DNA from: an uncultured Persicitalea sp.
Lineage (GTDB): Bacteria > Bacteroidota > Bacteroidia > Cytophagales > Spirosomataceae
Direction of reading: 5' to 3'
Assembly (NCBI GenBank): GCA_950075905.1
Contig: CATMVR010000369.1
Span: forward strand, 1-5,707
DNA: 5,707 nucleotides
Below are positions 1 through 5,707 of the stretch, one piece after another. Numbering within the stretch: position 1 is the stretch's first letter; each line of letters opens with the position of its first letter. A program made the translations under genes and the position numbers. The notes beneath the pieces are model-generated. The model made no database searches. It was not told the DNA's origin and saw only the letters and a program-made list of their open reading frames with translations.

Positions 1-2
1 CT

Positions 3-2474
3 TTCAAAGAGGTAGTCCGCGAGGCAATGGGCCATACTTCCTTCTACTCGATGGGAACCGACGCCGCCGATATCAACAACGATGGCCGAATGGACATCAT
101 AACGCTGGATATGCTGCCCGAACCCAATGACCGCATCAAACTCACAGCCGGTGACGATAATTACGACAAGTACCAGATGCTCCTTCGTTCGGGTTTTCAC
201 GATCAGACCATGAGGAACATGCTTCAACTAAACCTGGGTACCGCAAGTAGTAGTCCAAATACGGGTAAAGCCATGCTACCCGAATTTTCAGAAATCGGGC
301 AGTTGGCAGGCATTTCCAACACCGATTGGAGTTGGGCCGCGCTTTTTGCCGACTTCGACAACGATGGCCTGAAAGACCTGTTCGTGACCAACGGCTACGC
401 CCGCGACTACACCAATATGGAGTTCCTGAAATTTTCAACCGACAAGCAAATTGAAATTCAGAATGGGGCTGCCATGCCCACGCAAATGGAAATTATAAAC
501 TCGATGCCCGCCATTAGCGAACCAAACTATATCTTTAAAAACAAAGACGGGCTAACTTTTGAAAAGAAAACCCAGGCCTGGGGTTTTGCCCAAAAAAGCC
601 AGTCAAACGGCGCGGCCTATGCCGACCTGGACAACGATGGTGACCTGGATTTGGTTACGAACAATATCAATGAGCGGGCCTTTATTTATCAGAATAATAC
701 GCGTACTAGCAATGACAGGCCCGACAGTACCCTATTTGCCCAAATTGTGTTGAAAGCTCCAAACGAGGCTCTGAAAATCGGAGCGAAGGTAGTAGTGTGG
801 ACAGCGGATAAAGCGTACTACCAAGAATTTCAACCCGTTCGGGGCTTTCAGTCAGCCATGTATGGGCCGCTGCATTTTGGATTGGGAAAAGCTCCAAAGA
901 TAGACTCGATCCTGGTGAGTTGGACAGATGGCAAAAAAAGTATCCTGCCTAATCCCGAGCCAAATCGTTTGCTGGAAGCTGACTATAAGACTGCTGATGC
1001 AAAAAACAAACCGGGCAGCCCAACTATACTTCCCTACTTCACAGCCACTAACGTACCCTACACACACGACCAAATCCAGATCGATGATTTTAAGATACAG
1101 CCGCTACTACCCGAAATGCGCTCCTACACCGGGCCTTGTGTGGCGCAAGGCGATGTGAACGGTGATGGGCGCCAGGACGTTTACGCAGGCGGCGGGCGTG
1201 GGCAGGCGGGCGTTTTATTTTTGCAAACTGCCAGTGGCTTCACCAAATCACCACAAACGGCCTTCGATGCCGACCTGGATTTTGAAGATGCCGCTGCCAC
1301 CTTTTTCGATGCCGACTGTGACGGCGATCTGGACTTACTGGTAGCGAGTTCGGGCTACGCGCTGGCGGCGAATCATCCGCTTTTACAGCCGCGCCTATAC
1401 CTGAACCAAAACGGAAAATTCACAAAATCATCCGCTATTCCGGAGCTACTGGTCGATGCACGGACTGTGGCACACGCCGACGTAGATGGCGACGGGGATC
1501 AGGATATTTTTATTGGGGCTTCGAGTGTGCCTGGCCGATATCCTGAATCACAGGCATCCGTTCTTTGGCTGAACGACGGGCGGGGAAATTTTACGGTGAA
1601 CAGATCTTTCACATTTTCGGGTCTGGTCACAGGGGCCGAATTCTCCGATCTGAACAATGACCAGCAACCTGATTTGCTGCTGGTGGGGGAATGGATGAAG
1701 CCTACTGTTTTGATTAATCAAAAAGGAACGTTTACAGAAAATCAGGATTTTACCAACAATCTTAATACGACACTTGCATATACCCTGCACAAGGTGGACC
1801 TCGATGGAGATGGCGACGACGATTTTGTGATAGGTAGTACTGGACTTAACACCCAGTACAACATTACAAGCAACCAGGGATTGAAAATGTACTATGGCGA
1901 TTTTGGCGAAAATGGGCAGGTTGTCCCGCTTCTGTCCCAATTAAAAGACGGACGAGAATATCCTTACGCCAGCCGGGACGAGCTGTTGAACCAAATACCG
2001 CGCCTGAGAAAGAAATTTCAAGATTATATTGGTTATTCTGCGGCCACGATCAATGATATTTTTGAATCCGATGCGTTGGGACAACCCCAATCTTTGTCGG
2101 CCCGCGAATTACAGTCAGGTATTCTCTGGAATGATAGCGGAAAGCTTGCCTTTGAACCGCTGCCCCTTGAGGCGCAGTTTGCGCCTATCCACGCCATTAC
2201 CACAGGCGACGTAAACAGTGATCGTAAGCAGGACTTAATTTTGGCTGGAAACGTAACCCACACGCGGGTACGTCTCGGCAAGAGCGATGCCAGTAAGGGA
2301 CAAGTATATATAAATCAGGGAAATAGAAAATTCACTTTGTTACCCCAGGCACTATCCGGCCTCTGGGTGAACGGAGATGTGCGGGCAGTTGCCATGACAG
2401 GGAATTATCTGTGGATGGGTATCAACGGCCACCCCTGGCGTAATTATTCCTTAAAAAGCCCACAAATGCAATAA
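3..2474 (+). CDS. VCBS/FG-GAP repeat protein with ASPIC/UnbV domain (CRTAC1-like), 5' partial
   Basis: C-terminal 823 residues of a large, probably exported or surface-bound repeat protein. The frame is open from base 3 and the family-like stretch GHTSFYSMG follows directly, so the ATG at 27 is an internal Met and the true start lies upstream. Numbering from base 3, calcium-loop motifs of the D-x-N/D-x-D-G-x-x-D type occur near residues 23 (DINNDGRMD), 117, 208, 384, 436, 493 and 599 (DLDGDGDDD), with degenerate copies at 549 and 736. Such loops bind Ca2+ in beta-propeller blades. An ASPIC/UnbV-like domain lies at about 245-316 (IGAKVVVW, HFGLG, VSWTDG), between two propeller regions. A conserved-looking stretch DGREYPYASRDELLNQIP starts at 649. 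This order (repeats, UnbV, repeats) is usual in Bacteroidota proteins of roughly 1,100 residues, so about 250-300 N-terminal residues are probably missing. No enzymatic residues are recognised and the ligand is unknown. It ends in TAA; a large inverted repeat begins 8 bases later. Confidence 0.9.
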   Translation, partial: FKEVVREAMGHTSFYSMGTDAADINNDGRMDIITLDMLPEPNDRIKLTAGDDNYDKYQMLLRSGFHDQTMRNMLQLNLGTASSSPNTGKAMLPEFSEIGQLAGISNTDWSWAALFADFDNDGLKDLFVTNGYARDYTNMEFLKFSTDKQIEIQNGAAMPTQMEIINSMPAISEPNYIFKNKDGLTFEKKTQAWGFAQKSQSNGAAYADLDNDGDLDLVTNNINERAFIYQNNTRTSNDRPDSTLFAQIVLKAPNEALKIGAKVVVWTADKAYYQEFQPVRGFQSAMYGPLHFGLGKAPKIDSILVSWTDGKKSILPNPEPNRLLEADYKTADAKNKPGSPTILPYFTATNVPYTHDQIQIDDFKIQPLLPEMRSYTGPCVAQGDVNGDGRQDVYAGGGRGQAGVLFLQTASGFTKSPQTAFDADLDFEDAAATFFDADCDGDLDLLVASSGYALAANHPLLQPRLYLNQNGKFTKSSAIPELLVDARTVAHADVDGDGDQDIFIGASSVPGRYPESQASVLWLNDGRGNFTVNRSFTFSGLVTGAEFSDLNNDQQPDLLLVGEWMKPTVLINQKGTFTENQDFTNNLNTTLAYTLHKVDLDGDGDDDFVIGSTGLNTQYNITSNQGLKMYYGDFGENGQVVPLLSQLKDGREYPYASRDELLNQIPRLRKKFQDYIGYSAATINDIFESDALGQPQSLSARELQSGILWNDSGKLAFEPLPLEAQFAPIHAITTGDVNSDRKQDLILAGNVTHTRVRLGKSDASKGQVYINQGNRKFTLLPQALSGLWVNGDVRAVAMTGNYLWMGINGHPWRNYSLKSPQMQ

Positions 2475-2482
2475 GAAGCTGT

Positions 2483-2521
2483 TTTTGTTGGGTACCAACT
2501 GCCTCTCCTCACCCGACAAAA
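2483..2521. repeat. Inverted repeat, 11-bp stem with 17-nt loop
   Basis: The arms are TTTTGTTGGGT (2483-2493) and ACCCGACAAAA (2511-2521). They pair at all 11 positions, with a single T·G wobble (2489 with 2515). The repeat starts 8 bases after the stop codon of the VCBS gene and could fold in its mRNA. The T run lies on the 5' arm and the A run on the 3' arm in both orientations, so this is not a standard intrinsic terminator, which would need U residues after the stem. A smaller alternative hairpin (GTTGG/CCAAC, 2487-2499) overlaps it. It may protect or stabilise the 3' end of the transcript; that role is inference. Confidence 0.5.
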
Positions 2522-2526
2522 TCTAG

Positions 2527-2751
2527 AACGGCCACCACTACTTGAACAATAAAGGCTGGAACAAGCTACGCATCGTCGCCAAAGGCCCCCGCATCCAAAC
2601 CTGACTAAACGGCCAATCCATCGAAGACCTCACCCACGAAGGTGTGTATAAGTCCAACCCCAAGGGGTTTATTGGCTTACAGATGCACGGCATAGAGGGC
2701 AAGGGCCCCTATCTGATGAAGTAGAAGAATATCCGGATCCGGGAGTTGTAA
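2527..2751 (+). pseudogene. Decayed 3' fragment of a DUF1080 (3-keto-disaccharide hydrolase-like) gene
   Basis: Reading in frame from 2527 gives GHHYLNNKGWNKLRIVAKG, then PRIQT-stop-LNGQSIEDLTHEG, then NPKGFIGLQMHGIEGKG, then PYLMK-stop-KNIRIREL and TAA at 2749-2751. This matches my memory of the C-terminal part of DUF1080 proteins: a lectin-like jelly-roll fold with the pattern W-N-x-x-R-I-V-A-K-G, then R-I-Q-T-W-x-N-G, then G-F-I-G-L-Q-x-H-G, ending W-x-N-I-R-I-R-E-L. Stops interrupt it at 2602-2604 (TGA) and 2722-2724 (TAG), both where the family has Trp, and a third stop (TAG, 2524-2526) lies just upstream. There is no frameshift over 225 bases. The usual length is over 200 residues, so only about a third remains. 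Upstream of 2527 I cannot recognise the family, and the same frame is stopped again inside the VCBS gene. Intact members are typically exported and act on 3-keto sugars or other glycan derivatives; this copy should make no working protein. Recoding is unlikely, because neighbouring genes use TGG for Trp and the receptor gene ends in TGA. Confidence 0.8.
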
Positions 2752-2858
2752 TAGGTGTTTCGCCCAGCATGTACGGAGCAAAAGTACCTGTGTCTGTTTT
2801 GTGAGAACACCCAGCTGCCGAAGAAGATATCACCATATAAAACATAGCTTGTGCGTCT
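2752..2858. other. Unassigned intergenic stretch
   Basis: About 107 bases between the decayed DUF1080 fragment and the hairpin before the receptor gene's 3' end. All three plus-strand frames give short peptides, and the minus-strand open frame through it runs antisense to the DUF1080 remnant, so none is convincing. No tRNA, repeat or insertion-sequence end was recognised. It may be further decayed coding sequence whose origin I cannot identify. Confidence 0.4.
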
Positions 2859-2884
2859 AAAACTACATAAAACTAGGTAGTTTT
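2859..2884. terminator. Possible bidirectional intrinsic terminator
   Basis: A perfect 8-bp inverted repeat, AAAACTAC (2859-2866) and GTAGTTTT (2877-2884), encloses a 10-base loop. On the plus strand the stem ends in a run of five T (2881-2885); on the minus strand it also ends in T residues. It lies 34 bases beyond the stop codon of the minus-strand receptor gene, where a terminator for that gene is expected, and could also stop plus-strand transcription from the VCBS side. The stem has only two G-C pairs, so it would be weak, and the call rests on position and symmetry. Confidence 0.4.
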
Positions 2885-2918
2885 TGGGAAGGATAAAGCC
2901 ATTCTCCTCAATCATTCC

Positions 2919-5345
2919 TCAAAATTTCCGCGTGTAGCCTACGCGAATTACCTGGGTCTCGTAGTAGTCGTTGCTGGTGTACCCAAATCCCTGGCCCTCG
3001 ATGGTACGACGGATCACCATGGTATTGAGTAGATCGGTGGCGTTGAGGAAGAGCTCATCGCGTCCCTTGTTGATGGTTTTCTTAACGCCGGCATCCAGCG
3101 AAAACCGGGCATCAATCCGGCCCTGCGGAATCAGATCGGGCGCGAGGTAGATGGCCGTCAGCTGTACGTCAAGACTCCGGGGCAGGCGAAGGGTGGTATT
3201 CAGTTTCACGTTTCCGGAAAACATCGATTGAGTTTCGGCCGAGAAGACGGTGGGCACGGGGTAGCGGTTCATTACGGTAAAGGCATTAATTTGATTCCGG
3301 TAGCCATTCAGGTTCAGATTGACCGACACGGCATTAGACAGCTCCTGGGTCAGCACCATTTCAATCCCGGTATTGTAGCTACGGCCGGCATTCTGAAAAA
3401 CGTTGTAGATGAGGGTACTCCCCGGCACTGTGTTGGCTATCCGCGTGATGGTACCATCGGCCTGCCGGTGGTATAGGGCCGTGTACAGGTACCCCTGGTT
3501 CAGGCTGGTTTTGTAGCCCAGCTCAAAGGTGTTAGTAAACTGGGGCCCAAGAGCGGGGTTACCCACTTTGATTATTTCGGCGTCGTCGTATTTGGGAAAA
3601 ATCCGGATATCCACTTCATTGGGCCGGTCTACACGCCGGTTAAAAAAGAGGGACAGCTTGTTACGATCGTCGAATTTATAACTCAGCCGAATATTGGGAA
3701 AAGGTTGCGTGTAGGTATAGCCGTCACTCTTGTAGGTAGGATGCGTTGGGTTCACCTCGTAGCGCAGGCGAATGTATTCAAGGCGCAGCCCCACCTCAGC
3801 CTCGATCTTCGGGCTTTCGTAAATGTAGTTACCATACAGGGCCGGGATTGTTTCCCTGTAAGTCGCCTCGCCGCCCGCCAGCGAATCAAGCGGAGTATTT
3901 ATGCCAGGAAAAAACTCCATGTTGGTGGGAATCCATCGCCGACGAAACTTAAAGCCCCCTTCCAACCGCCCGTACCGAAGGGGGCGAACGTAGTCCAGAG
4001 TAAAATCCGCCACGTTTTCGTCCGACAGCAGTTTGAACGAATCCCGTCCCGTGAAGGTAGGGAGGATGTTGTCGAAAAAGTACTTTTCGTCCTCGCGGTG
4101 AAAGGTATAGTTGAAGCCCACGTTGAGCGTATGACCCGGCTGGGAGTACTTGTGCTGGTAGACCGCCGTGGCCATTACCGTAGTTTTGAGCTCATCTTCC
4201 AGAAACTGCCACAACCGCAGGCGCTCGGTCAGGCCGGCGTTGAAAAAAGGCTCGTCGCCCCGGTCGATGATCTTTTCGCTCCCAAACAAACCCGAGACGG
4301 TAAACACGTTGTTCTCGTTCAGGTTCAGATCCAGACCGGCCTTGGTGGTGATGAAGGTGGTATTGCGGTTTCTCTTGGTTTGCTGATTGATGACTGTGCC
4401 GTCGTCGTAGGTACGGGTCACAAACTCATTTTTGTTCAGAGTTTGGGTAAAGAGGTAGTCTCCCTGAAAAAATGCATTGACTTTATTTTTACGGTAGTTG
4501 AGCGAGAGTGAAGGGTTAATTTTCGGCGTAGTCCGATATTGCGGCCGGATCGAAGGCAAGTTCTCCTTCCGTACCCACAGCGCTCCCAGGCCAGCTGCAA
4601 ATCCAGCTTTACCATTGAATCCCTGCTGCGTATTTTTCTTATAAATGATATTAATGATCCCCGCATTGCCGTTGGAATCATACTTGGCCGAAGGGTTATT
4701 GATGATCTCAATGCGTTCGATGGCCGAAGCGGGTATGTTGTCGAGGCCGTTCTGATTCCCAAAACCCGTAATGGCCGTTTGCTTTCCGTCCATCAGCACC
4801 GCAACGCGGTCGCTGCCCCGTAGCAGTACTTTGCCGTCCTGCACGGCTACACCCGGCAGATTCTGCATCACTTGCAACACCGACCCTCCCGTTTGACTGA
4901 TGTTATCGGCAACGGAAAAGGTCTTTTTGTCCATCTGCTCGTTTACCACATCCTGACGGCCAGTCACTACCAGTTCGTTCAGTGTGCGCACATCTTCGGC
5001 CATTTCGGTAATGCCCACATCCAGAAAGGGAGTGAGGGTACCCACGTATAGGGGCTGACGACGTTCGGCAAAACCGATCAGGGAGTATACCAGCACGTAA
5101 TTACCGGGCTTGACGGACGTGAGCGTAAAGCGCCCCGCTTCGCTGGTTACAGTACCGGTCACAAAAGCGGTGTCTACCGCTGTTTTCAACAGCACATTCA
5201 CGTAAGACATCGGCGCTTTATTAAATGGACTGGTTACCTGACCAGAGACAGTTACAAATTGGCCCGAAGAGATCGTTGCGACCAATAGGAACAAAAAAAG
5301 GGTGAAATACCTCAAAATCATGAATTTTTTTAATAATGAAGGCAT
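2919..5345 (-). CDS. TonB-dependent-receptor-like outer membrane beta-barrel protein
   Basis: A complete 808-residue protein expected in the outer membrane. An N-terminal signal peptide (hydrophobic core about 11-24, cleavage likely near SSGQ at 26-29) is followed by a carboxypeptidase-regulatory-like domain at about 31-112 (SGQV, SEAGRFTL, PGNYVLVYSLIGF). A plug-like domain follows at about 121-235, with LNELVVTGR, LPGVAVQDGKVLLRGSDR, VAVLMDGK and IERIEIINNPSAKYDSNGNAG. The rest is a long beta-barrel rich in alternating aromatic and polar residues, ending in Phe as outer-membrane barrels often do. The NPSAKYD-x-x-G-NAGIINI pattern fits the Bacteroidota group with an OMP_b-brl_3 barrel rather than a classical SusC, and the length fits that group. 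No SusD-like gene is beside it and the substrate is not evident. The Met at 5345 is used here; Met-9 (codon 5319-5321) is an equally reasonable start, as it follows an A-rich TTAAAAAAATTC and still leaves a good signal peptide. The gene runs divergently from the sulfatase and converges on the VCBS gene. Confidence 0.93.
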   Translation of the reverse strand: MPSLLKKFMILRYFTLFLFLLVATISSGQFVTVSGQVTSPFNKAPMSYVNVLLKTAVDTAFVTGTVTSEAGRFTLTSVKPGNYVLVYSLIGFAERRQPLYVGTLTPFLDVGITEMAEDVRTLNELVVTGRQDVVNEQMDKKTFSVADNISQTGGSVLQVMQNLPGVAVQDGKVLLRGSDRVAVLMDGKQTAITGFGNQNGLDNIPASAIERIEIINNPSAKYDSNGNAGIINIIYKKNTQQGFNGKAGFAAGLGALWVRKENLPSIRPQYRTTPKINPSLSLNYRKNKVNAFFQGDYLFTQTLNKNEFVTRTYDDGTVINQQTKRNRNTTFITTKAGLDLNLNENNVFTVSGLFGSEKIIDRGDEPFFNAGLTERLRLWQFLEDELKTTVMATAVYQHKYSQPGHTLNVGFNYTFHREDEKYFFDNILPTFTGRDSFKLLSDENVADFTLDYVRPLRYGRLEGGFKFRRRWIPTNMEFFPGINTPLDSLAGGEATYRETIPALYGNYIYESPKIEAEVGLRLEYIRLRYEVNPTHPTYKSDGYTYTQPFPNIRLSYKFDDRNKLSLFFNRRVDRPNEVDIRIFPKYDDAEIIKVGNPALGPQFTNTFELGYKTSLNQGYLYTALYHRQADGTITRIANTVPGSTLIYNVFQNAGRSYNTGIEMVLTQELSNAVSVNLNLNGYRNQINAFTVMNRYPVPTVFSAETQSMFSGNVKLNTTLRLPRSLDVQLTAIYLAPDLIPQGRIDARFSLDAGVKKTINKGRDELFLNATDLLNTMVIRRTIEGQGFGYTSNDYYETQVIRVGYTRKF

Positions 5346-5371
5346 TTTATGCCAATCATTCTTTTGTAAAG

Positions 5372-5384
5372 CAGAAATTTTCTG
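5372..5384. promoter_or_regulatory. 13-base palindrome, candidate operator
   Basis: CAGAAA-T-TTTCTG is a perfect inverted repeat around one central base, in the 127-bp region between the divergent receptor and sulfatase genes. It lies 27 bases upstream of the receptor's first possible start and 88 bases before the sulfatase start. It shares one base with a candidate minus-strand promoter box (5384-5391). The position suits a regulator binding site, but a palindrome this short can arise by chance in AT-rich DNA. Confidence 0.25.
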
Positions 5385-5391
5385 AAAGTTA
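5384..5391 (-). promoter_or_regulatory. Weak candidate -7 promoter box for the receptor gene
   Basis: Read on the minus strand this is TAACTTTC, which fits the Bacteroidota -7 consensus TAnnTTTG except for the last base. It lies 38 bases upstream of the receptor's first possible start. No clear TTTG element was found at the expected distance upstream, so support is limited to this one box. No convincing plus-strand promoter for the sulfatase was seen. Confidence 0.2.
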
Positions 5392-5472
5392 CCCTTCCTG
5401 TATCTCGGTAGAATCGGGCCATTTATCGCTTATTTCCCTAAATGCTAATGTGCCAATTCTCTTTTTGCTGCC

Positions 5473-5707
5473 ATGATCCGAGCCTTACTCCTGCTGATAA
5501 TTATTCCAATCTTTTTACCCTTCATTTCGGCTGGTCAGTCTCCCGGCCCACCCAACATCATTTTCATCATCGGGGATGACATTTCGGCCGAGGACATCGG
5601 CTGCTACGGGAATAAGAAAATCAAAACGCCCAACATTGACCGCCTGGCCCGCCAGGGCGTCAAGTTTACCAATTTCTACCTCACGGCCAGCTCGTGCAGC
5701 CCCAGCC
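5473..5707 (+). CDS. Exported type I (formylglycine-dependent) sulfatase, 3' partial
   Basis: The first 78 residues of an arylsulfatase-family enzyme, which hydrolyses sulfate esters, here probably on extracellular or periplasmic glycans. Residues 1-20 form a signal peptide (MIRALLLLIIIPIFLPFISA, cleavage likely just before or at GQ). The mature part begins PPNIIFIIGDD; Asp-35 and Asp-36 match the paired metal-binding aspartates of the family. KTPNIDRLARQGVKFTNFY follows, also typical. The window ends in S-C-S-P-S, the start of the C-x-P-S-R signature; Cys-75 (codon 5695-5697) would be oxidised to formylglycine, so this is the Cys-type class and needs a maturing enzyme encoded elsewhere. Family members usually have 450-600 residues, so most of the protein is outside the window. 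The ATG at 5473 is chosen because it gives a complete signal peptide; no strong ribosome-binding site is visible, as is common in this phylum. The substrate class cannot be judged from this part. Confidence 0.93.
   Translation, partial: MIRALLLLIIIPIFLPFISAGQSPGPPNIIFIIGDDISAEDIGCYGNKKIKTPNIDRLARQGVKFTNFYLTASSCSPS

Noticed and set aside
1548..1940. 130-codon open frame on the minus strand
   Set aside because: It lies antisense to the FG-GAP repeats of the VCBS gene. The peptide has no recognisable domain, and the plus-strand frame has strong motif support.
384..2240. Recurring D-x-N-x-D-G segments as a DNA repeat array
   Set aside because: The similarity is at protein level only, with differing codons and spacing; these are the calcium-loop repeats of the beta-propeller protein.
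2475..2751. Stop-codon readthrough or recoding (TAG/TGA read as Trp) giving a working DUF1080 protein
   Set aside because: Neighbouring genes use TGG for Trp, the receptor gene ends in TGA, and the N-terminal two-thirds of the family are missing. Simple decay explains the data better.
2709..2915. 68-codon minus-strand open frame in the gap
   Set aside because: It overlaps the DUF1080 remnant in antisense and the hairpin, has no family resemblance, and lies directly downstream of the receptor gene without a visible start signal.
2475..2918. Insertion sequence or transposase remnant
   Set aside because: The gap holds decayed gene sequence, but no transposase motif, paired terminal repeats or target-site duplication was recognised.
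3705..4511. 268-codon open frame on the plus strand
   Set aside because: It lies wholly antisense to the well-supported outer-membrane receptor gene, and its translation shows no recognisable domain, signal peptide or conserved motif. Long antisense frames are common opposite such genes.

Overview
The window looks like chromosomal DNA from a member of the Bacteroidota, probably a Cytophagales relative of Spirosoma or Dyadobacter. Three things suggest this: a large FG-GAP/VCBS protein with an internal ASPIC/UnbV domain, an outer-membrane receptor with a carboxypeptidase-regulatory-like N-terminal domain, and an exported sulfatase. No ribosomal RNA or other taxonomic marker is present, so the genus is inference.

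Layout: (1) 3-2474, plus strand: the C-terminal ~823 residues of a CRTAC1-like VCBS/FG-GAP protein, whose 5' end lies outside the window. (2) 2475-2918: a 444-base gap with no intact gene. It holds an 11-bp inverted repeat just after the first gene, a decayed 3' fragment of a DUF1080 (3-keto-disaccharide hydrolase-like) gene with three in-frame stops, about 100 bases I cannot assign, and a hairpin that may be a bidirectional terminator. (3) 2919-5345, minus strand: a complete TonB-dependent-receptor-like outer-membrane protein. (4) 5346-5472: a 127-bp divergent intergenic region with a 13-base palindrome. (5) 5473-5707, plus strand: the start of a type I sulfatase, cut by the window edge inside its C-S-P-S active-site signature.

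Taken together, the genes suggest a place where surface-exposed or exported proteins handle extracellular glycans. The sulfatase would remove sulfate esters, DUF1080 proteins act on sugar derivatives, the receptor sits in the outer membrane, and the VCBS protein is likely exported and may bind ligand or calcium. However, there is no SusD-like partner, the genes lie on both strands, and one is a dead fragment, so a working shared pathway is not demonstrated. I see no mobile element, CRISPR array, RNA gene or clearly new system. The most unusual item is the DUF1080 remnant, in which all three stops look like Trp codons changed by single G-to-A substitutions.
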